From assembly GCA_003569165.1 (NCBI GenBank), contig BGOI01000006.1, forward strand, positions 1 to 64,000: a stretch of 64,000 nt of DNA, given 5' to 3'. Below the pieces are notes generated by a model. The model had not been told where the DNA came from. It saw only the letters and a list, made by a program, of their open reading frames with translations, and did not search any database. The translations under genes were made by a program, and so were the position numbers. Of the stretch, positions 37,099-45,477 are shown piece by piece. The stretch is from Opitutia bacterium. GTDB taxonomy: Bacteria > Verrucomicrobiota > Verrucomicrobiia > Opitutales > UBA953. Position 1 is the stretch's first letter; each line of letters opens with the position of its first letter.

Positions 37099-39612
37099 TC
37101 ACTTCTCTCCCTTAAGATAAGCCAACAGGTCGGCCAGCTGCTGCTTCGATAGGCCCGCTTCAAGGCCGGCAGGCATCAGCGAGCTGGGTAATGATTCAAG
37201 CTTGGCGAGGTCTGAACGCAGGAGGGTCGCTTCGACGCCTAAAGGACCACGCAGGGTGATCGAGGTAGACGTGTCACCGACCAAGATGCCGCTGAGGACT
37301 CGTCCATCCTTGGCCTCGGCGAGATAAGCGGTGAAAGCCGGCGCGATCTCGGCGTCGGGGTTCACGATATGGAACAGGATGTTCTCCTTGGTCTGACGAC
37401 GGATGTCGAAGAGGTCCGGCCCGACGGCGTGCCCTTCCCGATCCAAGCGGTGACAGGTGGCGCAGACGGCATTGAAGACGACCCGACCATTCGCAGGCAC
37501 GGACGTCAGCGCCAAGGCCTTGGTGGCTTCGGCCAAGGCCTCCGGACGTGCCGAGACGGTGAGCAGACGCTCGGCTAGGGCCTTTACGGCCGGATCTTTG
37601 GCAGCGAGCACCTGACGTCGGCGGACGCCGGTAAAGGCGCTGGCGGGCAGGCGCTTGGCCTCCACGGCGGCCAGGACGCCCTTCACATGGAAGGGAACGC
37701 CCAGCAAGGCACCCAAGACGGCATCGCGTCGAGCCGGGGCGTATTGCGACCAACCGGCGAGAAGTGAGGCCGAGACATCGGCCTTAGGATAAGCGACCAC
37801 GGCCTTGAGCGCCGTAGCGGCAAGATCGGGGGCGGATTCATCCAAGGAGAGTTTGAGTAAGGCCTCACCTGCACGTTCCCACGGCAGACGGGCCATAAGC
37901 TTAACGGCGATGCTCCGCTCTTCGATCGATTTGGACTTATCCGTCGCAACGGAAGGTGACGATTCCAACAGCGTCTGAAAAGATGCCGGTAGGCCCGTGG
38001 CCTTGCGGCCTGCAATTGAAAGATAACCGTTCAGCAAAGCGAGGCGTACGGATTCGGGCGCGCCGCTGGCGACTTCAAGGTCGGCAGGCTTCGTGAGGGA
38101 ACCTCCAAGATAACCGAAGACTTCTGCTAAACCCGCGCCGACCTTGGCGTCATGAGGCAGCCCCACGAGCAAGGCCTGTAGGAACGCAGCCTCACGTCCA
38201 CCGATGCCGCTGAGCACGGCGTTGCGCATCCACTTATCCTCGGACTCACGTTTAGCCGCCGAAACGAGGGCTTGGGTCGCCGCGGGCGAGGCATCGTGTC
38301 CATGTTCGATGATCTGACGGAAGCCCACGCGGGGATTAGTTAATGATTTCTGCGGCTGCTGATTAGGAGTTTTCTCCGCCCTCACTCGCCAGATACGCCC
38401 GAGGGCCTTGCCCGTCTCGAAGTCAGTATGCTTACGCACTTCTTCCGGCAGGTAATCAGGGTGCTCGATGACCTTGCGATACATATCCGCGATATACATG
38501 GCACCCTCCGGCCCCTTGGTCAGGAAGACCGGACGGAACCAGTCATCGCGCGAGGCGAGGAACTCGCGACCCTGATAGAGCGGAGAGGCGGCGAAGGTCG
38601 CGCCTTTGGCCGTGAGCCGATCAGCGTGGACGAGGTTGCCGGTCGGATCGCACGAGAAGACGGCACCCACGCACTCCGGGGTGAGCAGCGACTTACCCTG
38701 CCAGACCTTGACGCCGCAGGCTGCGCTGAACGAACCGGCATGGCCGTCGGCAGTCGTGATATTCGAGCTGATCGGGAAAAGCCGGACGCCGTCATGGCCG
38801 CCGTTGATGCCGTTGAAGGCGTCGCGCTCATTACAATCCTGCACGGTCTCGCTGAAAGCCAGGCGGGGATTCCGTTTCAGCCACTTGGAATCGAAAACGA
38901 CATGCTGGACCGGCACGCGGTTCATGCAGATGAAGCGATTCCCGAAGACATCGAAGCTCATGCCATACTGAGACTTTCCGTCGACAAGTTCGACCTCAAG
39001 GGTCTTGGGATGGAAACGAATGTCCGACGTCATCTTGAGCGCCGGACGCTCGGGATGGGATGGACAGGTGACCGTGCCGCCACTCAAGCCGGCTGCGAGG
39101 TAGATTAGGCCATCAGGTCCAATGGTTGGGGCGTTGACACGCAGCTGCGTGCTGCCCGTCGTGGCGAAACCGGTCAGTAGCACCTTACGCTCGTCGGCGA
39201 CGCCGTCGCCGTCGTTATCCTTCAGGAAGAGCACATCCGGAGCGCAGGTGACGATGAGTCCCCCGCTCCACGGTAGCACGCCGTTGGGGAAGGTCAGCCC
39301 ATCCGCATACACGGTGCGCTTGTCCATACGTCCGTCACCATCGGTATCCTCGAGCAACGCGATGACGCCCGCGGGCTTCCCCCCTTCTTTCGGGCCGATC
39401 GGGTAGCCGCGGTTCTCAGCCACGAAGAGTCGACCCTTGGAGTCGAAGGCAATCGCACACGGCGAAGCCACCAAGGGCTCCGCGGCGACAAGTTCGACAC
39501 GCAGGCCAGGCGCAGCCTCAAAAGCCTTCAAGGCGTCCGCCGGAGAGAGCGGACTCGGCAGCGGCGCCGCGACGAGCGCGCCGGCGAACAGGATGGCGGC
39601 GGCGCGGATCAT
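37099..39612 (-). CDS. PVC-type CxxCH heme-binding protein (membrane-bound dehydrogenase-like)
   Basis: An 837-residue exported protein. After a signal peptide (MIRAAAILFAGALVAAPLP) comes a six-bladed propeller-like dehydrogenase domain (CAIAFDSKGRLFVAENRGYP, LLEDTDGDGRMDKRTVYADG, NAPTIGPDGLIYLAAG, NGINGGHDGVRLF). HEAT-like repeats follow (about 440-690), and near residue 730 a cytochrome c site CATCH with VGPDLFDIRRQ. This architecture is a hallmark of Planctomycetes and Verrucomicrobia, where it is thought to oxidise sugars or alcohols in the periplasm. The Asp-rich DxDxDG motifs suggest calcium binding. It overlaps the ceramidase-like gene upstream by four bases, so the two are co-translated. 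Heme attachment would need CcsBA. Confidence 0.93.
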   Translation of the reverse strand: MIRAAAILFAGALVAAPLPSPLSPADALKAFEAAPGLRVELVAAEPLVASPCAIAFDSKGRLFVAENRGYPIGPKEGGKPAGVIALLEDTDGDGRMDKRTVYADGLTFPNGVLPWSGGLIVTCAPDVLFLKDNDGDGVADERKVLLTGFATTGSTQLRVNAPTIGPDGLIYLAAGLSGGTVTCPSHPERPALKMTSDIRFHPKTLEVELVDGKSQYGMSFDVFGNRFICMNRVPVQHVVFDSKWLKRNPRLAFSETVQDCNERDAFNGINGGHDGVRLFPISSNITTADGHAGSFSAACGVKVWQGKSLLTPECVGAVFSCDPTGNLVHADRLTAKGATFAASPLYQGREFLASRDDWFRPVFLTKGPEGAMYIADMYRKVIEHPDYLPEEVRKHTDFETGKALGRIWRVRAEKTPNQQPQKSLTNPRVGFRQIIEHGHDASPAATQALVSAAKRESEDKWMRNAVLSGIGGREAAFLQALLVGLPHDAKVGAGLAEVFGYLGGSLTKPADLEVASGAPESVRLALLNGYLSIAGRKATGLPASFQTLLESSPSVATDKSKSIEERSIAVKLMARLPWERAGEALLKLSLDESAPDLAATALKAVVAYPKADVSASLLAGWSQYAPARRDAVLGALLGVPFHVKGVLAAVEAKRLPASAFTGVRRRQVLAAKDPAVKALAERLLTVSARPEALAEATKALALTSVPANGRVVFNAVCATCHRLDREGHAVGPDLFDIRRQTKENILFHIVNPDAEIAPAFTAYLAEAKDGRVLSGILVGDTSTSITLRGPLGVEATLLRSDLAKLESLPSSLMPAGLEAGLSKQQLADLLAYLKGEK

Positions 39613-41117
39613 TTCAGCTGCGGAGGTTGGTCACCGTAAGCCCACGGCTTGCCGGCGGGACCATTCGGACGCTCCGGCAGTTTGGCCGGCTTCATCTTCG
39701 CGGCGAGCTCGAGTCCGACGTTCATGAACTGCGTACCGGCGGTGATCTCGAGATTACTGTAGCTCGTCAGGCGCGTCTCGTACCCGCCACCGTTCGGCCC
39801 GAAGGCCTCTTCGTCTGGGACGTAACCGACGCAACCGTTGGCGAGCTCAACCGGGAAGGTCATGGGGAATCCGCTACGCTTCTTGAGTTGGAGTCCATAG
39901 GAGACAAAATACTCCGCAGGATTGGAGAGGCAGACCACCGGGCCAACCTGGATCGCCTGCACCTCGATCTCGACGTCGCGCTTCTTGGCGATGAGAGCAT
40001 CAAGCAGGAGCGTCTCCTTGGCCCAGACCCAATCCTTGTGGGCGACCGGCCCCTTGATGCGTTCGCGGGCTTCGACGACGCGCTCCGGGGCCGGAATACG
40101 ACGCTTCACGTCCCAAACCTTATGATCAGCGGCCAGCGGTACTTCGGCCGTACGGGTCTGCGACATACTGAGGAGGACCTTCAAAGCTTCGGCGCCCACT
40201 CGTCCGCCGACGAACTGCGACCAGTCGTCGGACGCCGGATTGGCCTTGGGGTCGAGGTTGTTGACCTGGGTCACGTCGCCACAGGCTCCCTGCAGGAAGA
40301 CGACCTTGGTGTCGGCCCCGTAATAGCCGCGGATGACCTTCTCGGTGTAGTAGATCCAGTTCGCGCCGATGCCGTCGGAGTTCGTGGTGGCGTGGCAGGA
40401 GAAGTTGACGATGCATCCCGAGAGTTTTCCGTCCGCGCACCAGACGCCGATCACACCCACTTCGTCGTCAATCGGATTGGCGAACGCGACCACATCGGGA
40501 TTGTTCTTACCCGGATGCGAGAAGGTCAGGCCGTTCTTCATGCGGAGCCGGCGATTGAACGCCACCTGGCTCTCATGGCCGACGCCGTAACCGACCGTGA
40601 CCGCGGCCTTAGAATGATCGGCGGCGACGATGGCCTCGACCGTGGCGGCGATAACCTTCTTGAGATAGCCCGCATCTGCGCAGGAGGACTTCTGATAGGC
40701 CAATTCCTGGATCTCGGCGGAAGCGTGGTCGAACTCGCCGGGCAGGATCATCCCGATCGGTCCGGAAGAATGCGAATGCGAGGCGCCGATCATCACGTCG
40801 GCGATGCCCGTCGCGGCCTTCACCAAGGCGCGGATCTCCTGCACCGTCTCGCGCCGGATCATCAGGGCATCGATGCCGACGAGCGCCACGCGCTTCTGGC
40901 CATCGTCGAAGACGCTCGCACGCACCTTGCACGGGTCGTGGATCTTCTTCGAGTAGACCTTCCCATAGTTACCCGGGACTTCCATACCGATGTCGGGAGT
41001 GATGTCGCGATCGGCGAACCCCACGCGGACGCCGGGCTTGGCCGGCGGCGCGGCGAAGACCGTGACGGAAGCCAGGACCAGCAGGACATGGCAGAAACCG
41101 AGTCGGGGAGAACTCAT
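39609..41117 (-). CDS. Exported neutral ceramidase-like hydrolase
   Basis: A 502-residue exported protein resembling the N-terminal domain of neutral/alkaline ceramidases: VGFADRDITPDIGMEVPGNYG, LVGIDALMIRRET, IGASHSHSSGP (metal-binding His pair), NFSCHATTN and LQGACGDVTQVNNLD. True ceramidases are longer and have an extra immunoglobulin-like domain, so the substrate may be another amide or ester. The start at 41117 gives the signal peptide MSSPRLGFCHVLLVLASVTVFAA; an open reading extending back through the palindrome at 41167 is judged non-coding. Its stop overlaps the heme protein start. Confidence 0.85.
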   Translation of the reverse strand: MSSPRLGFCHVLLVLASVTVFAAPPAKPGVRVGFADRDITPDIGMEVPGNYGKVYSKKIHDPCKVRASVFDDGQKRVALVGIDALMIRRETVQEIRALVKAATGIADVMIGASHSHSSGPIGMILPGEFDHASAEIQELAYQKSSCADAGYLKKVIAATVEAIVAADHSKAAVTVGYGVGHESQVAFNRRLRMKNGLTFSHPGKNNPDVVAFANPIDDEVGVIGVWCADGKLSGCIVNFSCHATTNSDGIGANWIYYTEKVIRGYYGADTKVVFLQGACGDVTQVNNLDPKANPASDDWSQFVGGRVGAEALKVLLSMSQTRTAEVPLAADHKVWDVKRRIPAPERVVEARERIKGPVAHKDWVWAKETLLLDALIAKKRDVEIEVQAIQVGPVVCLSNPAEYFVSYGLQLKKRSGFPMTFPVELANGCVGYVPDEEAFGPNGGGYETRLTSYSNLEITAGTQFMNVGLELAAKMKPAKLPERPNGPAGKPWAYGDQPPQLK

Positions 41118-41166
41118 AGGGGTAAGAGCAGATATGTCGGGGGGAAGTTCCCGGGACAAGCCCACG

Positions 41167-41224
41167 AGTACGGGGTCAGACCGCTTCTGAAGGATATCGG
41201 TCAGAAGCGGTCTGACCCCGTACT
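41167..41224. repeat. Perfect inverted repeat, 24-base arms
   Basis: Arms 41167-41190 and 41201-41224 are perfect reverse complements around a 10-base loop. The core GGGGTCAGACC resembles palindromes I associate with REP/RAYT-type elements; that link is from memory. No transposase gene is in the window. Confidence 0.9.
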
Positions 41225-41241
41225 GTATCCTTGCATCGATG

Positions 41242-41258
41242 GGTAGGGTCGGGACCGC
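41242..41258. repeat. Truncated GGTAG-type repeat (copy R5)
   Basis: GGTAG, GGTCGGGACC, GC: identical to the first 17 bases of copy R2, after which the element is lost. Confidence 0.7.
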
Positions 41259-41426
41259 GTCACGACATAGTTGTTTCGATTCATGGGGCAGGGGCAGGGA
41301 CACGGACATGCCTCGACACGCGGGGGCAGACTCAGGGACTGTCTCGGCAGTTTCTTGCCCCAGCGTCTGACTCTGTCCCTAAGCATTGGAACCTGTCGCT
41401 GCCCCCGTCCCTGCCTCTTGAGCTCA

Positions 41427-41482
41427 GGTAGGGCTGACCACCCTTGGTCAGCCGCGGTTGAGCGGGGGCGCTCAACCCTACC
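41427..41482. repeat. Double-hairpin palindromic repeat (copy R6)
   Basis: A complete 56-base element with both stems perfect: arms GGCTGACCA/TGGTCAGCC around CCCT, GC, then arms GGTTGAGCG/CGCTCAACC around GGGG, closed by GGTAG and CTACC. Arm sequences differ from R3, but all pairs are kept. Confidence 0.9.
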
Positions 41483-41522
41483 TCAAACAGCCACAACCCT
41501 AGCTCTGGCCCTACCTCGGGCT

Positions 41523-42827
41523 CTATTCGTGAAACCTGATTCGCGGCTTGGGGCCGTCTTTCGCCTTCGGGAGTCGCTCGGGATCGGTCAGGGAGGCGCC
41601 AGACTGGAGCTCGGACTTACCCTTCCATTCTCGTTCGAAGCCGGTGCTAGCGAGGCGCACGGCATCTCGTCCGAGCTTATGATTCAAGGCGTCGACGGCC
41701 TTCATGAGCCGATCCTTGTTCGGGTCAGCCGCACCGCCCATGCCCGGCAAGGACGGCTGCACCACATCCGCTGGCGTCAGGCCATGGAGCATCACCCCTG
41801 CCCGCTTGTAAAGATAACCGTCGCGACGCACGCGCGCCAAGGCCCGCGAGGCCGCGGCGCAGATCGCGCGGGCATCATCGGTCGGCGGATCGAGCGGCTC
41901 AGCCTCGTCCCCGCGATACTGTTCCTGATCGATGCGATGCTGATTCGTGCGAATAAACACGACGATCGATGAAGCGACCAGGCCATCCTCACGTAGCTTC
42001 TCGGCCGCGCGGGCCGCGTGCGAAGCGATGGCTTCGGAGAGCTCATGCGCGTCGGAGATGGGTCGTCCGAAGGAACGGGAGACCAGCACGCTCTTTCGCG
42101 GGCCGGCGTCCTCGACGATATCATGGCAGGAGATGCCGCGTAACTCGAGGGCGAGACGTTCACCGACCACGCCAGCGATGCGACGGATGAAACCCGGATC
42201 GGCTTCGGCGAGGTCGATCGCGGAGAGGATGCCATGGGAACGGAGGCGCGACGCCAGTCCAGGGCCGACGCCCCAAACGTCTTCCGCTTCGACGCCACGC
42301 AGGAAGGCGTTGCGACCCTCCACCGAGGCCGGCACGACAATCACGCCGCCGCTGGCCTTGTCGGTCTTCGCCCGCTCATTGGCCAGTTTACAAAGTACCT
42401 TCGTCGGGGCCATTCCCAACGAAATCGGGATGCCCGTACGTTTGAGGACATCGGCGCGGATACGCAGCCCGAGGGCCTTCGCATCGGCATCCGGCATATC
42501 AGGGAAGCCCAGGAATGCTTCGTCGACCGAATAGACCTCGAGGTCGCGCGCCTGTTCGCCCAGCGCGGCCATCACGCGTTCGGAGAAATCGCCGTAGACC
42601 TCGAAGTTGGAAGAGAAGATCCGGACGCCATGGGCTTCGCAAGTACGACGGACTTCGAAATACGGCGCGCCCATCGGGATACCGAGCGCCTTGGCTTCGG
42701 ACGAACGCGCGACCACGCAGCCGTCGTTATTCGAGAGCACCACGATCGGCACGCCGATCAATGACGGATCCAGCGCGCGCTCGCACGAGGCGTAGAAATT
42801 ATTACAGTCGGCGAGGGCGCGGAGCAT
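41523..42827 (-). CDS. umuC: Y-family DNA polymerase V subunit UmuC
   Basis: UmuC is the catalytic subunit of error-prone translesion polymerase V, induced after DNA damage. The 434-residue chain starts with [16 protein letters not shown] (catalytic Asp and steric-gate region), then [25 protein letters not shown] with the second catalytic acidic residues, [17 protein letters not shown], helix-hairpin-helix [17 protein letters not shown] and a little-finger domain. The start at 42827 matches the UmuC N-terminus; a longer frame reaches into umuD and is rejected. It follows umuD by four bases. Confidence 0.96.
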   Translation of the reverse strand: MLRALADCNNFYASCERALDPSLIGVPIVVLSNNDGCVVARSSEAKALGIPMGAPYFEVRRTCEAHGVRIFSSNFEVYGDFSERVMAALGEQARDLEVYSVDEAFLGFPDMPDADAKALGLRIRADVLKRTGIPISLGMAPTKVLCKLANERAKTDKASGGVIVVPASVEGRNAFLRGVEAEDVWGVGPGLASRLRSHGILSAIDLAEADPGFIRRIAGVVGERLALELRGISCHDIVEDAGPRKSVLVSRSFGRPISDAHELSEAIASHAARAAEKLREDGLVASSIVVFIRTNQHRIDQEQYRGDEAEPLDPPTDDARAICAAASRALARVRRDGYLYKRAGVMLHGLTPADVVQPSLPGMGGAADPNKDRLMKAVDALNHKLGRDAVRLASTGFEREWKGKSELQSGASLTDPERLPKAKDGPKPRIRFHE

Positions 42828-42831
42828 GGCG

Positions 42832-43254
42832 TCAGCAGCGGCGCACGACGGCGACCACTGTTCCCCAGATACGGCATTCCGGCGTGAAAGGCAACGACCA
42901 GCCGGGCCAGCGCGGACTGTCGGCCCGCAGACTCCAGGCACCCGCAGCATCGCGTTCGAGATGCTTCACCGTGAATTCGCCACCGACCTCGGCGACCACG
43001 ATTGTCCCCGCACGAGCCGAGAGCGATTTATCCACCACGATGAGGTCACCGGTGAGGATGCCCGCGCCCGACATCGAATCGCCGTCGACCCGCAGGAAGA
43101 AGGTCGAGATCGGATTGCGCACCACGTGCTCGTTCAGATCGAGCCGACGCTCCATATGGTCATCAGCCGGCGACGGGAATCCCGCGACCGCGCGGGACCC
43201 GAGCAGCGGCAAGGCCAACGGCCGCCGGGCTTCGAACCCCTGCAAAGTACGCAT
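42832..43254 (-). CDS. umuD: SOS mutagenesis protein UmuD (S24-family autoprotease)
   Basis: UmuD cleaves itself when RecA filaments form, and the cleaved form joins UmuC to make polymerase V. With the ATG at 43254 the protein has 140 residues. The cleavage site is Ala24-Gly25 (SRAVAGF), the nucleophile Ser60 ([10 protein letters not shown]) and the general base Lys97 (FTVKHLE). These are the same positions as in E. coli UmuD, which supports this start over the GTG at 43281 or the ATG at 43263. A perfect 24-base palindrome ends seven bases upstream. Confidence 0.95.
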   Translation of the reverse strand: MRTLQGFEARRPLALPLLGSRAVAGFPSPADDHMERRLDLNEHVVRNPISTFFLRVDGDSMSGAGILTGDLIVVDKSLSARAGTIVVAEVGGEFTVKHLERDAAGAWSLRADSPRWPGWSLPFTPECRIWGTVVAVVRRC

Positions 43255-43261
43255 ATCCAAC

Positions 43262-43285
43262 ATAAGTGAACGGATGTTCACTTAT
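43262..43285 (-). promoter_or_regulatory. Putative LexA (SOS) operator upstream of umuDC
   Basis: ATAAGTGAAC and GTTCACTTAT are perfect 10-base arms around GGAT. The GAAC-N4-GTTC core resembles the Gram-positive type of SOS box. Position directly before umuD makes a LexA operator likely. No lexA lies in the window. Confidence 0.75.
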
Positions 43286-43340
43286 CAGGGAAAGGCTTCA
43301 AGGAGAAAGCATCAGATGCAGTCCTAACCCTGCATCTCAA

Positions 43341-43398
43341 GGTAGGGTCGAGCATCCCTGCTCGACCGCACGGCCGGCCAAGGATGGCCAGCCCTACC
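43341..43398. repeat. Double-hairpin palindromic repeat (copy R7)
   Basis: A 58-base element: GGTAG, arms GGTCGAGCA/TGCTCGACC around TCCC, linker GCAC, arms GGCCGGCCA/TGGCCAGCC around AGGA (one mismatch), CTACC. It sits between umuD and the cysK terminator. Confidence 0.88.
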
Positions 43399-43411
43399 CG
43401 AACGCCGCAAC

Positions 43412-43442
43412 AAAAAGGCCCGCATCTTACAACGCGGGCCTT
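43412..43442 (-). terminator. Rho-independent terminator after cysK
   Basis: Read on the minus strand, AAGGCCCGC pairs with GCGGGCCTT around a 10-base loop and is followed by a T-run (the A-run at 43412-43416). It lies 21 bases past the cysK stop. Confidence 0.88.
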
Positions 43443-43463
43443 CGGGACGAGCTGGACCTCGGC

Positions 43464-44441
43464 TTACGAGGCGGTCAGCGCGGTGACTTCGGCGCGCACC
43501 TTCTCGGCCAGGGCGGTCGAGAGGTAGCGTTCGCTCGGCGAGCAGGCGATCGTGACGATGCGCTTGCCGGCATATTCCGGACGCTTGGCCAGCTGGAGAG
43601 CGGCCCAGATATTGGCGCCCGCAGAGATGCCGACCGCGAGGCCTTCGCGGATGGAGACTTCCTGGGCCATGGCGAAGGCGTCTTCGTTGGTGACCAGGAT
43701 GACTTCGTCGATCAGGGAGACGTCGCAGTTCTTCGGAACGAAGCCGGCGCCGATGCCCTGGATCTTATGAGGAGCAGGTTGGACGGGCTGGCCGGCCATG
43801 GTCTGAGTGATGACCGGAGAAGCGGCGGGCTCGACGGCGATGGCGCGGAACTTCGGGTTCTTACCCTTGATCACGGAAGCGATGCCAGTGATGGTGCCGC
43901 CCGTGCCGACGCCGGAGACGATGGCGTCAACCTTACCTTCGGTGTCGTCCCAGATTTCAACCGCGGTGGTGCGACGATGCACTTCGGGGTTGGCCGGGTT
44001 GTCGAACTGCATCGGCATGAAAGCGTTCGCACCGATTTCGTCGCGGAGCTGCGTCGCACGCTCGATGGCGCCGCGCATGCCCTTGGCACCAGGAGTGAGG
44101 ACGATTTCGGCGCCGAGGAGGCGGAGGAGGACGCGGCGCTCGATGGACATCGTCTCCGGCATCGTGAGGATGCAGCGGTAACCGCGGGCGGCGGCGACGA
44201 AGGCGAGGGCGATGCCGGTGTTACCCGAGGTCGGCTCGACGATGGTGCCACCCGGCTTCAGGCGACCGTCGCGCTCAGCGGCGTCGATCATGGCGCGACC
44301 GATACGATCCTTGACGCTCGAGAGCGGGTTGAAGAATTCAAGCTTCACCAAGACTTCGGCATGAAGACCTTCGGTGACCTTGTTCAGTCGCACGAGGGGC
44401 GTGTGACCGATGGTGTCGAGGACGCTGTTGTAGATAGCCAT
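43464..44441 (-). CDS. cysK: Cysteine synthase (O-acetylserine sulfhydrylase)
   Basis: CysK joins sulfide to O-acetylserine to make cysteine, completing the pathway of the Cys block 10 kb away. The 325-residue PLP enzyme has TPLVRLNK, the PLP Lys in [11 protein letters not shown], the substrate loop [10 protein letters not shown], the phosphate-binding [10 protein letters not shown] and [10 protein letters not shown]. Length and motifs are typical of CysK. It is monocistronic: a terminator follows and an AT-rich promoter region precedes it. Confidence 0.97.
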   Translation of the reverse strand: MAIYNSVLDTIGHTPLVRLNKVTEGLHAEVLVKLEFFNPLSSVKDRIGRAMIDAAERDGRLKPGGTIVEPTSGNTGIALAFVAAARGYRCILTMPETMSIERRVLLRLLGAEIVLTPGAKGMRGAIERATQLRDEIGANAFMPMQFDNPANPEVHRRTTAVEIWDDTEGKVDAIVSGVGTGGTITGIASVIKGKNPKFRAIAVEPAASPVITQTMAGQPVQPAPHKIQGIGAGFVPKNCDVSLIDEVILVTNEDAFAMAQEVSIREGLAVGISAGANIWAALQLAKRPEYAGKRIVTIACSPSERYLSTALAEKVRAEVTALTAS

Positions 44442-44447
44442 GGGGGT

Positions 44448-44474
44448 TAATGATTAGTAGTTGAGTAATGATTA
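44448..44474 (-). promoter_or_regulatory. Tandem TAATGATTA sites upstream of cysK
   Basis: TAATGATTA occurs at 44448-44456 and again at 44466-44474, 18 bases apart on the same face of the helix. The unit is nearly palindromic. The first copy lies seven bases before the cysK start codon. This could be a repressor or activator site, or simply part of an AT-rich promoter. Confidence 0.4.
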
Positions 44475-44501
44475 ATGGATTACAGCCTATTCCCTTGCAA
44501 T

Positions 44502-44525
44502 AAAAAAACCCGTATGACCGGGTTT
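44502..44525 (-). terminator. Rho-independent terminator after infA
   Basis: On the minus strand, AAACCCG and CGGGTTT form a 7-bp stem around a 6-base loop, and a run of seven T follows. It lies nine bases past the infA stop. Confidence 0.85.
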
Positions 44526-44533
44526 CTCAGGGA

Positions 44534-44797
44534 TTAATAGCGGCGCTTGGGCGGGGGACCCGGGGGGCGCGGAGCGGTGTCACGCAGGCGGAAGATGATT
44601 CGAGCGGTCGTCAGATCCGAAGGGGTCATCTCGACCTTCACGCGGTCGCCCGGGTTGATCCGGATGAAGTTCTTACGAAGGCGGCCGGAGATACGTCCCA
44701 GCACCACGTGCTTATTGGGGAGCTCGATCCGGAACATGGTGCCAGGAAGCACTTGCAGGATTTTGCCTTCGAGTTCGATAACGGGTTCTTCAGCCAT
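44534..44797 (-). CDS. infA: Translation initiation factor IF-1
   Basis: IF-1 occupies the ribosomal A site during initiation. The 87-residue protein is a single OB-fold: [66 protein letters not shown] Pro/Arg/Lys tail of about 15 residues ([13 protein letters not shown]) extends beyond the usual length of about 72. It is not within a ribosomal protein operon here and has its own terminator. Confidence 0.96.
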   Translation of the reverse strand: MAEEPVIELEGKILQVLPGTMFRIELPNKHVVLGRISGRLRKNFIRINPGDRVKVEMTPSDLTTARIIFRLRDTAPRPPGPPPKRRY

Positions 44798-44902
44798 GCC
44801 TTATGGGCGGCAGTGCATCCCGAACCATCGGGAGAGTCAATCACCGTAGTGAGGCCCTCCTCCCCTCTTGCCACGGGCCTTACAGGGGTAATCCTGCCCG
44901 CC

Positions 44903-45448
44903 ATGGAAGGAGACGCTTCGACCCCCCGCCCCGGGCTGATTTGCCCGTTCGAGAAGATGCGCCCTTCGCAGCTCAACCGGGACGACGCCTTCTACATGGC
45001 CTTGGCCTTCAACCTCGCTGTCGACGCGTGGCGCATCGATGAAGTCCCGATCGGGGCGATCATCGAACGTGGCGGCGAAATCATCGCGGCGGCCCACAAT
45101 GAAGTCGAACGTGCCAACGACCCGACTGCCCACGCCGAGATGCTGGCGATTACCCAAGCGGCGAAGAAGATCGGCGACTGGCGTCTCAACGAGTGCAACC
45201 TTTACGTCACCAAGGAGCCTTGCCCGATGTGCTCTGGTGCCACGATCATGAGCCGGCTCAACCGCGTTGTCTTCGCCTGGGGCGACCCGAAGATGGGCTG
45301 CATGGGCGGAGCGACCGAGCTCCACAGCCTCCCGAAGCTCAATCACCGCGTTTCAGTGACCTCTGGTGTCCTCGAAGAACCCTGCCGCGAGATTCTCCAG
45401 GCCTACTTTAACATGAAGCGTGGGCGCGATTCTTCCGCCCCGGCTTGA
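44903..45448 (+). CDS. tadA: tRNA adenosine(34) deaminase TadA-like nucleoside deaminase
   Basis: A zinc deaminase that converts the wobble adenosine of tRNA(Arg) to inosine. The 181-residue protein has the zinc motifs HAEMLAI (His ligand and catalytic Glu) and [28 protein letters not shown] (two Cys ligands). Features match TadA, though guanine-type deaminases share the fold. The start is uncertain: ATG at 44957 would give 163 residues, closer to E. coli TadA. It is divergent from infA. Confidence 0.9.
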   Translation: MEGDASTPRPGLICPFEKMRPSQLNRDDAFYMALAFNLAVDAWRIDEVPIGAIIERGGEIIAAAHNEVERANDPTAHAEMLAITQAAKKIGDWRLNECNLYVTKEPCPMCSGATIMSRLNRVVFAWGDPKMGCMGGATELHSLPKLNHRVSVTSGVLEEPCREILQAYFNMKRGRDSSAPA

Positions 45449-45477
45449 CCCCTGTGCCAAATCATCAACCTATCCCC

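Larger units (their letters stand above)
41118..41522. other. 405-base repeat-rich intergenic region
   Basis: No gene is visible here. The gap holds a 24-base-arm palindrome (41167-41224), a truncated GGTAG element (41242-41258), a patchwork of GGGGCAGGGAC-like and reverse-complement GTCCCTGCC-like pieces (about 41284-41418), a complete double-hairpin element R6 (41427-41482), and a last CCCTACC at about 41510. It separates the ceramidase-like gene's 5' end from the umuC 3' end. Confidence 0.8.

Noticed and set aside
41118-41309. N-terminal extension of the ceramidase-like protein through the 24-base palindrome.
   Set aside because: The extension is repeat-derived and precedes a perfect signal peptide starting at 41117.
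42828-42950. Longer umuC frame reaching into umuD.
   Set aside because: It overlaps umuD coding sequence and adds 41 residues that do not match UmuC; the start at 42827 matches the family.
43264-43281. Alternative umuD starts at 43281 (GTG) and 43263 (ATG).
   Set aside because: Only the ATG at 43254 places cleavage site, Ser and Lys at the E. coli positions 24/25, 60 and 97; the other two lie inside the palindrome.
35115-43398. CRISPR array or integron attC sites as an explanation of the GGTAG repeats.
   Set aside because: Copies are kilobases apart, each in a different gap, with no regular spacers, cas genes, integrase or cassette structure.
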